Shown: piece by piece, positions 33,687-43,234 of the stretch
Layout: each line of letters opens with the position of its first letter
Numbering within the stretch: the first letter of the stretch is position 1
NCBI RefSeq assembly: GCF_014904755.1
Contig: NZ_JACZFQ010000107.1
Span: 22,694 to 86,693, forward strand
Length of the DNA: 64,000 nucleotides
From: Neoluteolibacter marinus
Lineage (GTDB): Bacteria > Verrucomicrobiota > Verrucomicrobiia > Verrucomicrobiales > Akkermansiaceae
Direction of reading: 5' to 3'
Notes under the pieces: generated by a model
The model's database searches: none
Told to the model about the DNA's origin: nothing
Seen by the model: the letters and a program-made list of their open reading frames with translations, nothing else
Translations under genes and position numbers: made by a program

Positions 33687-35594
33687 ATGACTTCCAGCCC
33701 CGACGGACATAGCGCCCGCCAACCTTCGCTTGCGACATCGACGCTAGCGGCGCTCGGAATCGTGTTCGGGGACATCGGCACGAGCCCCCTTTATGCCTTC
33801 CGCGAATGTTTCGCGGAGACCGGGGCCCATGTGCCGCCGCCGATGACCACGTCCAATCTCGCCGGCGCCGCCTCCCTGATCGTCTGGGCGCTCATTTTGG
33901 TGGTCACCATCAAATACGTGCTGATCGTGGTGCGCCTCGACAACAAGGGCGAAGGCGGGATCCTTGCGCTCTCCGCATTGGTCAGGTCCGCGGCCCGCCG
34001 TCTGGGCGGCAGGGACCCGAAGACGATTCTCATGCTCGGCTTGGCCGGCGCTGCCCTGATCTATGCCGACGGCATGATCACCCCGTCGATTTCCGTGCTC
34101 AGCGCCGTAGAAGGCCTGACCGTGAGCACCCCGCTGGAGAAGCAACACGTGGTACCGCTGGCCCTGGTGGTGCTGGTCGCGCTGTTCGCCATCCAGCGAC
34201 ACGGCACCGGCAAGGTCGGGGCGCTCTTCGGGCCCATCGTGCTCATCTGGTTCGGCACCATCGGTGCGCTCGGGCTCCGGGCCGTCATCGGCCACCCCGA
34301 GGTGCTCGCCTCGCTTAGCCCCCACAGCGCCCTCACCTTCCTGGTTCGCGAATGGCACCACGCCTTTCCCCTCCTGGGAGCGGTTTTCCTCTCGGTCACC
34401 GGTGGCGAGGCCCTCTACGCCGACCTCGGCCATTTCGGGGCCCGGCCGGTGCGGGTGGCCTGGTTCTGGATCGTCTTTCCCGGCCTGGTCCTCAACTACC
34501 TCGGCCAGGCCGCCCTGCTCAGCGTCGATCCTTCCGCGATCAGAGCCCCCTTCTTCCTGCTCGCCCCGGATTCGCTGCGCTTCCCGCTCACCCTGCTGGC
34601 CACCGCCGCGGCGGCAATCGCCAGCCAGGCCCTGATCTCCGGGGCCTTCTCATTGACCACCCAGGCGGTCCAGCTCGGCACCTTGCCGCGGGTGCGTGTC
34701 CTCCACACCTCGGATCACTCGGTCGGCCAGGTCTACGTGCCGGCGATCAACCGCTTCCTGATGGTCGCCTGCATCCTGCTCGTCGTCAGCTTCCAGAGTT
34801 CCGCGTCGCTGGCCAATGCCTACGGCGTGGCGAACGTGATCGCGATGGCCATCACCTCCTTCCTCTTCTACCCGGCGGCCCGTGCCGTGTGGGGCTGGCC
34901 CCGCTGGAAGGCGGCCCTGGTCACCGGCCTGTTCCTGACGGTCGAGATTCCGTTCGTCGCCGCGAACAGCCTCAAGATCGTCCACGGCGGCTGGTTGCCG
35001 CTGCTGGTCGCCTGCACCGCGATGATCCTGATGATCACCTGGGTGTGGGGACGCGCCCGCCTCTACGCCCAGCTTTCAAAGGAATCCCTGCCCATCGACG
35101 CGCTGCTCAGCGACCTGGAACGGGGCGCCATCCACCGCGTGTCCGGAACGGCCGTTTACATGAGCGGACGCGGCGACACGGTGCCGCCGGCGCTCCTCCA
35201 CAATCTCAAGCACAACCAGGTCCTGCACGAGCGGGTGGTTTTGCTCCATGTCGAAACCCTCGACCAGCCCTACGTCGACATCGCCGAAAGTGCCAGCCAC
35301 TCGGATCTCGGTGAGGGCATGCACCGCATCACCCTGCGCTTCGGATTCGCGGAATCCCCCGACGTTCCCGAGGCCCTGAAGACGCGGCTGCCCGAGGAAG
35401 CCCGTTTCCAACCCGGCAAGGCGACCTACTTCCTCGGCCGGGAAACCTATGGCGTGGGACGCAATGCCGGCGCCCTGGACCGATTCCGCCTCGCCATCTT
35501 CGCGGTCATGGCCCGCAATGCCTCCGCCGCGACCGCCTATTTCCGCCTGCCACCCGGCCGGGTGGTCGAACTGGGCGCCCAGATCACCCTGTGA
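33687..35594 (+). CDS. kup: KUP family potassium uptake protein
   Basis: A 635-residue inner-membrane K+ symporter. ATG 33687 is chosen since the family begins LAALGIVFGDIGTSPLYAF, the hallmark found at residues 19-37. Twelve TM helices follow; typical blocks are NKGEGGILAL, YADGMITPSISVLSAVEG, VTGGEALYADLGHFG and the HTSDHSVGQVYVPAINR loop. The C-terminal cytoplasmic domain includes YMSGRGDTVPPALLHNLKHN. Kup works at low pH by K+/H+ symport. Shares a divergent promoter region with the exchanger gene. Confidence 0.95.
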   Translation: MTSSPDGHSARQPSLATSTLAALGIVFGDIGTSPLYAFRECFAETGAHVPPPMTTSNLAGAASLIVWALILVVTIKYVLIVVRLDNKGEGGILALSALVRSAARRLGGRDPKTILMLGLAGAALIYADGMITPSISVLSAVEGLTVSTPLEKQHVVPLALVVLVALFAIQRHGTGKVGALFGPIVLIWFGTIGALGLRAVIGHPEVLASLSPHSALTFLVREWHHAFPLLGAVFLSVTGGEALYADLGHFGARPVRVAWFWIVFPGLVLNYLGQAALLSVDPSAIRAPFFLLAPDSLRFPLTLLATAAAAIASQALISGAFSLTTQAVQLGTLPRVRVLHTSDHSVGQVYVPAINRFLMVACILLVVSFQSSASLANAYGVANVIAMAITSFLFYPAARAVWGWPRWKAALVTGLFLTVEIPFVAANSLKIVHGGWLPLLVACTAMILMITWVWGRARLYAQLSKESLPIDALLSDLERGAIHRVSGTAVYMSGRGDTVPPALLHNLKHNQVLHERVVLLHVETLDQPYVDIAESASHSDLGEGMHRITLRFGFAESPDVPEALKTRLPEEARFQPGKATYFLGRETYGVGRNAGALDRFRLAIFAVMARNASAATAYFRLPPGRVVELGAQITL

Positions 35595-35618
35595 TTTCGC
35601 GGACGTTCCAGAGCTGAG

Positions 35619-35647
35619 TTGATCTTTTCCCGCCGCGGCGCTACTGT
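35619..35647 (+). promoter_or_regulatory. Candidate sigma-70-type promoter of the lipid-catabolism operon
   Basis: TTGATC (35619-35624) and TACTGT (35642-35647) are separated by exactly 17 bp, about 50 bp before the first ATG of the operon. Confidence 0.45.
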
Positions 35648-35652
35648 TAGGA

Positions 35653-35672
35653 GGATCGGAATCCGCCGATCC
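35653..35672 (+). promoter_or_regulatory. Leader hairpin upstream of the patatin gene
   Basis: GGATCGG (35653-35659) pairs with CCGATCC (35666-35672) around AATCCG. An AGGAGG overlaps its 5' edge but is about 42 nt from the start codon, too far to serve it directly. Confidence 0.4.
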
Positions 35673-35696
35673 CTCATTTCAGCCAAGCCCGTTGTC

Positions 35697-36704
35697 ATGT
35701 TGGGAAAAATCCTCCGCATCTTCCGCGGCGACCCGCGCCCCGCGCGGCACCGCCGTCCGCTGGATGATGCGCCTGTCCCGCGACTCGGCCTGGCACTTTC
35801 TTCGGGCGGCGCGCGGGGGCTCGCCCACGTCGGCGTGCTCCAGGTGCTGGAGGAGAACCACATCGAAGTCCACGCCATCGCCGGATCCAGCATGGGAGCC
35901 TACATCGGGGCCCTCTGGGCCGCCGGTTTCTCGGGCCGGGCCCTCGAAGAGCTCGCCGCGGAAATGCACGACCGCCGGCAGCTGTGGAAACTCGCCGACC
36001 CGATCTTCCCGCCGATGAAAGGGCTGTTCCACGGCCTGAAGGCCCGCGCCCACCTCGAACGCTCGCTCGGCGACCTCACCTTCGAGGAACTGGAGCGCCA
36101 GCTGTTCGCGGTGGCGGTGGACATCGATACCAAGGAGCGCCTGATCTTGCGCCGCGGCCGCATCGTCGATGCCGTCCATGCTTCCTGCGCCATGCCCGGG
36201 GTGATCGCGCCGGTGACTATCGACGGCCACCGCTGTGTCGACGGCGGTGTGATCGAACCCGTGCCGGTCGGGGTCCTGCACAAGTTTTCCAATGTCAACC
36301 GCGTGCTCGCCGTCTCGGTGGTTCCGACCTTTTCCGATGTCGAGCAGGGCCACTGCGACTACGAGGACGACCCGCCGCCCGCGTGGTGGCGCCGGATCGG
36401 CTCCGCCATCAACAGCAGGGTCAACCTGCTCGCCCCCGGCAACATGATCGACACCTTCCGCCAGAGCATCCGCGCGGCCCAGATCCGGTTGGCCCACGAG
36501 TCCTGCAAGCGCGCCGACCTGTGCCTGCGGCCCGAACACTTTTTCGCCCCATGGCATGACTACTCGGGGTTCCGCCGCTTCATCGAAGCCGGCAGGCAGG
36601 TCGCGCTCGACCACCTCGACGAGATCCGCGCCATGGTGCGGCCAGACATCCAACCCAATGAAACCCAGCCCCTCAAACCCATGGTGGGCCACGACGTCGC
36701 GTGA
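35697..36704 (+). CDS. Patatin-like phospholipase
   Basis: A 335-residue protein from ATG 35697. It has the Ser-Asp dyad of patatin/RssA-type lipases: oxyanion loop SSGGARGLAHVG, nucleophile Ser65 in GSSMG, and Asp182 in VDGG. These enzymes hydrolyse acyl esters of lipids. No signal peptide, so it is cytoplasmic or membrane-peripheral. It is the first gene of a unit whose other members activate and oxidise fatty acids, which suggests it releases the acyl chains. Its 3' end overlaps the next gene's start by 47 bp. Confidence 0.9.
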   Translation: MLGKILRIFRGDPRPARHRRPLDDAPVPRLGLALSSGGARGLAHVGVLQVLEENHIEVHAIAGSSMGAYIGALWAAGFSGRALEELAAEMHDRRQLWKLADPIFPPMKGLFHGLKARAHLERSLGDLTFEELERQLFAVAVDIDTKERLILRRGRIVDAVHASCAMPGVIAPVTIDGHRCVDGGVIEPVPVGVLHKFSNVNRVLAVSVVPTFSDVEQGHCDYEDDPPPAWWRRIGSAINSRVNLLAPGNMIDTFRQSIRAAQIRLAHESCKRADLCLRPEHFFAPWHDYSGFRRFIEAGRQVALDHLDEIRAMVRPDIQPNETQPLKPMVGHDVA

Positions 36705-38115
36705 CGAGATCCACTTTCGGCAGGACGCGCTGCTCCGGCGCTTCCTGACGCACCGCGTGGTGCCGTTCACGAAATACTACGGCGAGCTCTTCCGGAACCA
36801 CGGCATCGAAGCGGGTGACATCCGCGGCACCGACGACCTCAAGCACCTGCCGTTCACCTCGAAGCGCCATCTCGAGAACCCGCGGGACTTCGTGATCATT
36901 CCCGACGAGCAGGTCCTGCGCAAACAGTGGTCGACGCTGCGGATGGCCATCACCCACGGCCCCACCGCCGCGAAGTCCGCCCTCGAGGAAGAACTCCGGC
37001 CCATCCTGCTCACCAGCACCACCGGCCGCTCCGCTGCCCCCGTTCCCTTCCTCTACACCAAGCACGACATCGGCCGGCTCGAGACCGGCGGCCGGCGGAT
37101 GATGGAACTCTGCCAATCCGATCCGTCCTGGCGGCACATCAACGCCTTCCCATTCGCCCCCCACCTCGCCTTCTGGCTGGCCCACCACGCCGGCACCGGG
37201 TTCACGACCTTCATGCTCTCCACCGGCGGCGGCAAGGCGATGGGCACCGAGGGCAACCTGAAAGCGATCACCAAGATCGATCCCGACGCGATCATCGCGA
37301 TGCCCACCTTCTTCTATCACCTCCTCCAACAAGCGACGGAGGAAAAGCTCCGCTGGACCAACCTCAAGCGCATTGTCCTCGGCGGCGAGAAGGTGCCTGC
37401 CGGGATGCGGCGGAAGCTGCGCGCGCTGTGCGAGGCGGTTGGGTCCCCCGGGGTCTCGATCATGTCCACCTACGGTTTCACCGAGGCGAAGATGGCATGG
37501 ACCGAATGTCTCCCGCCGGAGGGAGCCGAACCGTCCGGCTTTCACGTCTATCCCGACATGACCTACCTCGAGATCATCGACCCCGCCACCGGGGAGCGGG
37601 TCGCCGACGGCGAACCCGGTGAAATCGTCTGCACCCCGCTGGATGCCCGTGGCACGGTCGTCCTCCGCTACCGCACCGGCGACCTCGTCGAAGGCGGCAT
37701 CACCTACGAGCCCTGTCCCCACTGCGGCCGCACCTGTCCGCGCCTGTTAGGGAAGATCTCGCGTGTCTCCGACATCCGGCGCCTCAACATCGGCAAGCTC
37801 AAGGGCACCTTGGTCGATTTCAACGCCCTCGAGAACCTCCTCGACGATACCGAAGGCCTCGGTGCCTGGCAGATCGAGATGCGCAAGCGCAACGACGATC
37901 CGCTGGAAACCGACCATGTCCTCGTCCACGCCGTCGCGGCCAACGGCTGCGACGTCGAGACACTGCGCTCGCGCATCGCCCATCGATTCAGCGACTCGGT
38001 CGAGTTCACGCCCAACGAGATTCATTTCCACACCTGGGACGAAATGCGCCGGCTGCAAGGGGTCGGCAAGGAACTCAAGGAACAAAAGGTCGTCGATCAC
38101 CGCCCCGCCCCCTGA
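36658..38115 (+). CDS. PaaK-like acyl-CoA ligase (AMP-forming)
   Basis: A 485-residue member of the adenylate-forming enzymes of phenylacetate-CoA ligase type. ATG 36658 puts the start inside the patatin gene; the family-like part begins at RQDALLRRFLTHRVVPFTKYYGELF. Marks are LLTSTTGRSAAPVPFLYT (phosphate loop), LKRIVLGGEKVP, STYGFTEAKMAW and RYRTGDLVEGG. It has a C-x-x-C pair (PCPHCGRTCPRL) as some PaaK relatives do. It probably makes acyl-CoA or aryl-CoA for the beta-oxidation genes downstream; the substrate is unknown. The 6-bp gap to the thiolase indicates one operon. Confidence 0.82.
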   Translation: MKPSPSNPWWATTSRDEIHFRQDALLRRFLTHRVVPFTKYYGELFRNHGIEAGDIRGTDDLKHLPFTSKRHLENPRDFVIIPDEQVLRKQWSTLRMAITHGPTAAKSALEEELRPILLTSTTGRSAAPVPFLYTKHDIGRLETGGRRMMELCQSDPSWRHINAFPFAPHLAFWLAHHAGTGFTTFMLSTGGGKAMGTEGNLKAITKIDPDAIIAMPTFFYHLLQQATEEKLRWTNLKRIVLGGEKVPAGMRRKLRALCEAVGSPGVSIMSTYGFTEAKMAWTECLPPEGAEPSGFHVYPDMTYLEIIDPATGERVADGEPGEIVCTPLDARGTVVLRYRTGDLVEGGITYEPCPHCGRTCPRLLGKISRVSDIRRLNIGKLKGTLVDFNALENLLDDTEGLGAWQIEMRKRNDDPLETDHVLVHAVAANGCDVETLRSRIAHRFSDSVEFTPNEIHFHTWDEMRRLQGVGKELKEQKVVDHRPAP

Positions 38116-38121
38116 AACGTC

Positions 38122-39369
38122 ATGTCCGATCTCCACATCATCGCCGGCATCCGCACCCCGTTCTGTCGCCTCGGCACGGACTTCGACGGCCTCGGCGCGG
38201 ACGATCTCGGCCGCCTCGCCTGTGCCTCGCTCCTGCTGCGGACCGGCATCGACCCGTCGCTCATCGACGAAGTCATCTTCGGCTGTGTCGCCCAACCCGT
38301 CGATGCCGCGAACGTCGCCCGGGTCATCGCCTTGCGTGCCGGCGTCCCCCCTGCGGTCCCGGCCGTCACCGTCCATCGCAATTGCGCGTCGGGGATGGAA
38401 AGCATCACCACCGCCCACCAGCGCCTGCTCGCCGGCCAGGGCGAGCTGTTCCTCGTCGGCGGCGCCGAGAGCATGTCGAGCGTCCCGCTCTACTACCCGC
38501 ATTCCGCCAATGCGAAATTCAACGCCCTCTCCCGCGCCAAGGACATCGGTCAAAAGATCACCGCGGTGGCGGACTTCCGGCCCGCCGACTTCAAACCCGG
38601 CATCGGCCTCGCCCTCGGTCTCACCGATCCCTTCAGCGGGATGATCATGGGCGACACCGCCGAAGTGCTGGCCCGTGAATTCCAGATCACCCGCGAGGAG
38701 CAGGATGCCTTCGCTGCCGACTCCCACCGCAAGTCGCTCGCTGCCGCGGAGGCATTGGCAGGAGAAATTGCCCCCGTCATCCTGCCCGGCAATGCGGTCA
38801 CGGGCGACAACGGCATCCGCGACGATTCGACCCCCGATAAGCTCGCCAAGCTCCGCCCGATCTTCGACCGGCACACCGGCACCGTGACCGCCGGCAACAG
38901 CTCGCAGATCACCGACGGCGCGGTGGCCTTGCTCGTCGGCAGCGAACGGATGGCCGGCCGGCTTGGCATCGAACCGCTGGGACGGCTCACCTCCTATGCC
39001 TACGCCGGCTGCGATCCCAAGCGCATGGGGCTCGGACCGGTCCACGCCATCGCCCGCTGCGGCCGCTCGCCCGAAGAGGCCGACCTGGTGGAAATCAACG
39101 AAGCTTTCGCCGCCCAGGTGCTCGCCGTGCTCGCCGCCCTCCGGGACCCGCGAAGGTGCGCACTCGAAATGCCCCCCGCCGAGATTCCCAGTGAAAAGCT
39201 CAATCGCCTGGGCGGCGCCATCGCCCTCGGACACCCGGTCGGAGCCACCGGGGCCCGGCTGGTCCTCACCGCCCTCCAACAGCTCCGCCAATCCGGCGGC
39301 AAGACCGCACTCACCACCCTCTGCGTCGGCGGCGGCCAGGGGGCCGCGCTCTGGCTCGAACGTCACTGA
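38122..39369 (+). CDS. Acetyl-CoA acyltransferase (thiolase, FadA/FadI type)
   Basis: A 415-residue degradative thiolase that cleaves 3-ketoacyl-CoA with CoA to acetyl-CoA and a shortened acyl-CoA. Active-site residues are all visible: Cys88 in RNCASGME, His371 in GGAIALGHPVGATG and Cys401 in LCVGGGQG; the NEAFAAQ motif is present too. The length is slightly above the 390 of FadA, closer to FadI. The gene for the multifunctional enzyme follows after 4 bp, the usual fadB/fadA-type pairing in reverse order. Confidence 0.93.
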   Translation: MSDLHIIAGIRTPFCRLGTDFDGLGADDLGRLACASLLLRTGIDPSLIDEVIFGCVAQPVDAANVARVIALRAGVPPAVPAVTVHRNCASGMESITTAHQRLLAGQGELFLVGGAESMSSVPLYYPHSANAKFNALSRAKDIGQKITAVADFRPADFKPGIGLALGLTDPFSGMIMGDTAEVLAREFQITREEQDAFAADSHRKSLAAAEALAGEIAPVILPGNAVTGDNGIRDDSTPDKLAKLRPIFDRHTGTVTAGNSSQITDGAVALLVGSERMAGRLGIEPLGRLTSYAYAGCDPKRMGLGPVHAIARCGRSPEEADLVEINEAFAAQVLAVLAALRDPRRCALEMPPAEIPSEKLNRLGGAIALGHPVGATGARLVLTALQQLRQSGGKTALTTLCVGGGQGAALWLERH

Positions 39370-39373
39370 TGCC

Positions 39374-41335
39374 ATGAACCACCTCCACTTCCAGCAGCAC
39401 GGCGACCACGGCGTCCTTACTTTCGACCGCGAGGGTTCGTCCGCGAATCTCTTCGACCGCCAGGCCCTCGTCGAACTCTCCGACAAGCTCGACGCCCTCT
39501 CCGCCCACCCGGAACTCAAGGGGCTCCTCATCCGCTCCGCCAAGCCATCCATTTTCATCGCGGGTGCCGACCTGAAGATCCTCTCATCCGCGGAGGGCGA
39601 CGACCTGCGCGACTTGATCGAACTCGGCCAGGCGACCTTCCAAAAACTCGCCCGGCTTCCCTACGTCACCGTGGCGGCGATTCACGGCGCCTGTGTCGGC
39701 GGCGGCTACGAGCTGGCCCTCGCCTGCGACTGGAGGATTGCCTCGGACGCCCCCGCCACCCGGATCGGCCTGCCGGAAACCCAGCTTGGAATCCTTCCCG
39801 CCTGGGGCGGCACGACCCGGCTCCCGCGCCTGATCGGACTCGCCAAGGCGCTGCCGTTGATTCTTGGCGGCAAGGTCCTCACCGCCGGCGCCGCGAGGGC
39901 CAAGGGGCTGGTCGACGCGGTGGTGCCCCGCGAGAACCTGGAGTCGCACGCGCTTACCTGGCTCGACCGGGGCAAGCGCCCCCCCGCCCATCACCCCCTG
40001 CTTCACAACCCTCTCTCCGTCTCACTGATCGGCACAAAGGCACGGAAGGCTTTGCAGGAAAAAACCCGGGGACTCTATCCCGGACCGGCCGCTGCCCTTG
40101 ATGTCGCGACCAAGGGCTGCCAACGCTCGCTCGAGCACGGATTCGACCTGGAGAAGGAAGCCATTCTCCGGCTCTCGACCCTGCCGCAAACCCACCAGCT
40201 GCTGCGCCTGTTCTTCCTCCAGGAGCGAGCCAAGAAGCACCAGCTCGTCGATGCCGATCCACGACCTGTCGGCAACTGCGCCGTGGTCGGCGCCGGGGTC
40301 ATGGGTGCCGGCATCGCCTACTGGCTCAGCGCCCGCGGCCATCCCGTGATCATGCGGGATCTCGATCCGACCGCCCTCGCCCGGGGGATGAAGGCAATCC
40401 ACAAGAACTACGACGAAGCCCGTAAGCGCCGCGTCTTCACCGCCACCGAAGCGGCACGTGGCATCGACCGGATCCAGCCCTCCGCGGTGCCCGTCCCTCT
40501 CGACCGCTGCGATCTCGTCATCGAAGCGGCCGTCGAACGGCTCGACATCAAGCAGCAGGTCTTTGCCGATCTCTCCGCGCGCACCCGTCACGACACCATC
40601 CTCGCCACCAACACATCCGCGCTGCCCATCCACGAGCTTGCCGGATCCATCACCCACCCGGAGCGGCTGGTGGGACTTCATTTCTTCAATCCCGTCCACC
40701 GCATGCAGCTCGTCGAGGTGGTCCGCACCGCCGCCACGTCCGACGTGACGCTGGCCACCGCCATCGCATTCGTCCGCAAGCTGGGGAAGCTGCCGGTCGT
40801 CGTCCGCGACTCACCCGGCTTCCTCGTCAACCGCATCCTCATGCCCTACCTCGTCGCGGCGGCCAAGCTGTTCGAGGAAGGGGTCGACCCCAAGGAAATC
40901 GACGGCGCGATGCTCGACTTCGGCATGCCGATGGGCCCGATCCGCCTGCTGGACGAGGTGGGACTCGACGTCGCCGCCCACGTTGCTACGACGCTTGCGG
41001 AAGCCTTCCCGGACCGCATGACCGTGCCGGACCTGCTCGGCAAACTGGTCGCCGACGGCCATTCAGGCCGCAAGGCCAAGTCGGGATTCTACATCTACGA
41101 CGGCAACAGTATCTCCCCCAATCCTGCCGCCGTCGCGCTGCAGACCGACGAAGCCCCCGCGCCCGCCGACCTGGCGGCCCGTCTCGCCCAGGCGATGAGC
41201 CACGAGGCCCGCCTCTGCCTCGACGAGGGGGTTGCCGAAACCGCCGACGACATCGACCTCGCGATGGTTCTGGGCACCGGCTACGCGCCCTTCCGCGGCG
41301 GCCCGCTGCAATACGAGCTTACCCACCCCTCCTGA
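39374..41335 (+). CDS. fadJ: Fatty-acid oxidation complex: enoyl-CoA hydratase / 3-hydroxyacyl-CoA dehydrogenase
   Basis: A 653-residue bifunctional enzyme. The N-terminal crotonase domain (about 1-190) shows IAGADLKIL and HGACVGGGYELALACDWRI, with the catalytic Glu in LPETQLGILPAWGG. The dehydrogenase domain (from about 300) starts with the NAD site VVGAGVMGAGIAYWLSARG and contains TNTSALPI, GLHFFNPVHRMQLVE and DSPGFLVNRIL. The C-terminal helical domain ends with GTGYAPFRGGPL. Converts enoyl-CoA to 3-ketoacyl-CoA, feeding the thiolase. It is somewhat shorter than E. coli FadB/FadJ (about 715-730). FadJ versus FadB cannot be settled. Confidence 0.92.
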   Translation: MNHLHFQQHGDHGVLTFDREGSSANLFDRQALVELSDKLDALSAHPELKGLLIRSAKPSIFIAGADLKILSSAEGDDLRDLIELGQATFQKLARLPYVTVAAIHGACVGGGYELALACDWRIASDAPATRIGLPETQLGILPAWGGTTRLPRLIGLAKALPLILGGKVLTAGAARAKGLVDAVVPRENLESHALTWLDRGKRPPAHHPLLHNPLSVSLIGTKARKALQEKTRGLYPGPAAALDVATKGCQRSLEHGFDLEKEAILRLSTLPQTHQLLRLFFLQERAKKHQLVDADPRPVGNCAVVGAGVMGAGIAYWLSARGHPVIMRDLDPTALARGMKAIHKNYDEARKRRVFTATEAARGIDRIQPSAVPVPLDRCDLVIEAAVERLDIKQQVFADLSARTRHDTILATNTSALPIHELAGSITHPERLVGLHFFNPVHRMQLVEVVRTAATSDVTLATAIAFVRKLGKLPVVVRDSPGFLVNRILMPYLVAAAKLFEEGVDPKEIDGAMLDFGMPMGPIRLLDEVGLDVAAHVATTLAEAFPDRMTVPDLLGKLVADGHSGRKAKSGFYIYDGNSISPNPAAVALQTDEAPAPADLAARLAQAMSHEARLCLDEGVAETADDIDLAMVLGTGYAPFRGGPLQYELTHPS

Positions 41336-41370
41336 CCCGAGCCTCCGCGAAATCATCACCCCGCACCGCC

Positions 41371-43182
41371 ATGCACGACTCCATCATCGACACCTCGAAA
41401 ATGAGCGAAGGCCAGCGCGCCGCGCTCGAGCTGGCGGAGTCGTCCCGCGACACCCGCGAACTGTCCGGTTTCGCCGCGTCGATCTTCGACGGTATTCCAG
41501 ACTTCGAGACCGTCTTTCCTTTCCCGGTCCAAAGCACCGCCGACAAGGAGAAGGGCGACGCCTTTCTGTCGAAACTCCGGACCTTCCTTGACCGGAACAC
41601 CGATCCCGACGCCATCGACCGCGAAGGCGAGATCCCGGTCGAGGTCTTCCAAGGACTCGCGGAACTCGGGGCGTTTGGCATCAAGATCCCCGGGACCTAT
41701 GGCGGTCTCGGCCTTTCCCAGACCAACTACTCGCGGGCCGCGATGATGCTCGGCGGCCACTGCGGCAATCTCACCGCGCTGTTGTCCGCCCACCAGTCGA
41801 TCGGCATCCCGCAACCGCTGCTGGTTTTCGGCACCGAGGCCCAGAAGGAAAAGTATCTCCCCCGTTGCGCCGCCGGCGGCGTTTCCGCCTTCGCCCTGAC
41901 CGAGAAGGACGTCGGCTCCGACCCCGCCCGGATGACCACGGAGGCGAAGCTGTCGAATGACGGATCCCACTACATCCTCAATGGCGAGAAGCTCTGGTGC
42001 ACCAACGGCCTCAAGGCTTTCGCCATGATCGTCATGGCCCGCACCCCGATCGCCGGCAAACCCCACGCCACCAGCGCCTTCATCGTCGAGTCCGACTGGC
42101 CTGGCGTCGAGATCGTGACCCGCTGCCGCTTCATGGGGCTCAAGGCGCTCTACAACGGGGTGATCCGCTTCACCGACGTCAAGGTCCCGAAAGAGAATGT
42201 CGTCGCCGCCGAGGGCAAGGGACTGAAGGTGGCGCTCACCACCCTCAACACCGGCCGACTCACCTTGCCGGCCGCTTGCGGCGGCCTGCTCGATCGCTGT
42301 CTCGACATCGCCCTCACCTGGTCGCGGGAGCGGGTCCAGTGGGGCCAGGAGATCGGCAAACACGCCGCCATCGCCGGCAAGCTGGCCGACCTCGCCGCGG
42401 ATGCCTTCGCCACGGAGTCGCTGGTGCTCTACACCTCCGCGCTCGTGGATGCCGACAAGAAGGCGGACATCCGCCTCGAGGCCGCGCTCGCCAAGCTGTG
42501 GGGCACCGAAGCCGGTTGGCGGGGCGCCGACGCCACCATGCAAATCAAGGGTGGACGTGGCTACGAAACCGCCGACTCGCTGCGCAACCGCGGCGAGCGG
42601 CCGGACCCCGTCGAACGCCTGCTGCGCGATTCCCGCATCAACACCATCTTCGAGGGATCGACCGAAATCATGCATCTCTTCATCGCCCGGGAGGCGCTCG
42701 ACCCCCACCTGCGCCGGGGTGCGGCGGCACTCGACACCCGCAAGCCGCTGTCGGAGCGCCTCGAGACGGCCCTTCGAGCCGGGCTCCACTATGCCGCCTG
42801 GTACCCGAAACGCTGGATTCCCCTCTGCTCCGGGCTTCCGTCATCGCTCGATCCCGAACTCCGCTCCTCGCTGAGAGACGTCGCCTCCCTCAGCCGCGGG
42901 CTCGCCCGCTCGATCTTCCATTCCATGGCGAAACACGGTCCGAAATTGGACCGCCAGCAGCTCCTGTTAGGCCGTCTGGTCGATGTCGGCGCCGAGCTCC
43001 TCGCCATGACCTTGTCTGCCTCCCGTGCGCACACTCTCGGCGACGCCCGTTCGCTCGAACTCGCCCGCTACATCTGCAAGCGCGGCCGGCACCGCTGCCG
43101 CCAGCTGTTCGACTCCGCCGCCCACGCCCCGGACCCGGCGGGTTACCGGCTCGCCCGCACACTGATGGACGGGGTGAAATGA
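41371..43182 (+). CDS. Acyl-CoA dehydrogenase, long-chain type
   Basis: A 603-residue FAD flavoprotein that introduces the first double bond of beta-oxidation. After an N-terminal extension of about 65 residues come the family blocks: IKIPGTYGGLGLSQTNYSR, FALTEKDVGSDPARM, LNGEKLWCTNGLKA and IKGGRGYETADSLRNRG, then FEGSTEIMHLFIAREAL, where the catalytic Glu of this subgroup lies. The extra C-terminal domain of about 150 residues is like that of VLCAD/ACAD9-type and FadE-like enzymes, which act on long chains and often attach to membranes. 35 bp after the fadJ-like gene, so in the same operon. Confidence 0.9.
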   Translation: MHDSIIDTSKMSEGQRAALELAESSRDTRELSGFAASIFDGIPDFETVFPFPVQSTADKEKGDAFLSKLRTFLDRNTDPDAIDREGEIPVEVFQGLAELGAFGIKIPGTYGGLGLSQTNYSRAAMMLGGHCGNLTALLSAHQSIGIPQPLLVFGTEAQKEKYLPRCAAGGVSAFALTEKDVGSDPARMTTEAKLSNDGSHYILNGEKLWCTNGLKAFAMIVMARTPIAGKPHATSAFIVESDWPGVEIVTRCRFMGLKALYNGVIRFTDVKVPKENVVAAEGKGLKVALTTLNTGRLTLPAACGGLLDRCLDIALTWSRERVQWGQEIGKHAAIAGKLADLAADAFATESLVLYTSALVDADKKADIRLEAALAKLWGTEAGWRGADATMQIKGGRGYETADSLRNRGERPDPVERLLRDSRINTIFEGSTEIMHLFIAREALDPHLRRGAAALDTRKPLSERLETALRAGLHYAAWYPKRWIPLCSGLPSSLDPELRSSLRDVASLSRGLARSIFHSMAKHGPKLDRQQLLLGRLVDVGAELLAMTLSASRAHTLGDARSLELARYICKRGRHRCRQLFDSAAHAPDPAGYRLARTLMDGVK

Positions 43183-43234
43183 ACGGCAACTTTGCTCGCC
43201 GCCGGACTCCCGCGGATGATAGTGGAGGGCCTGC

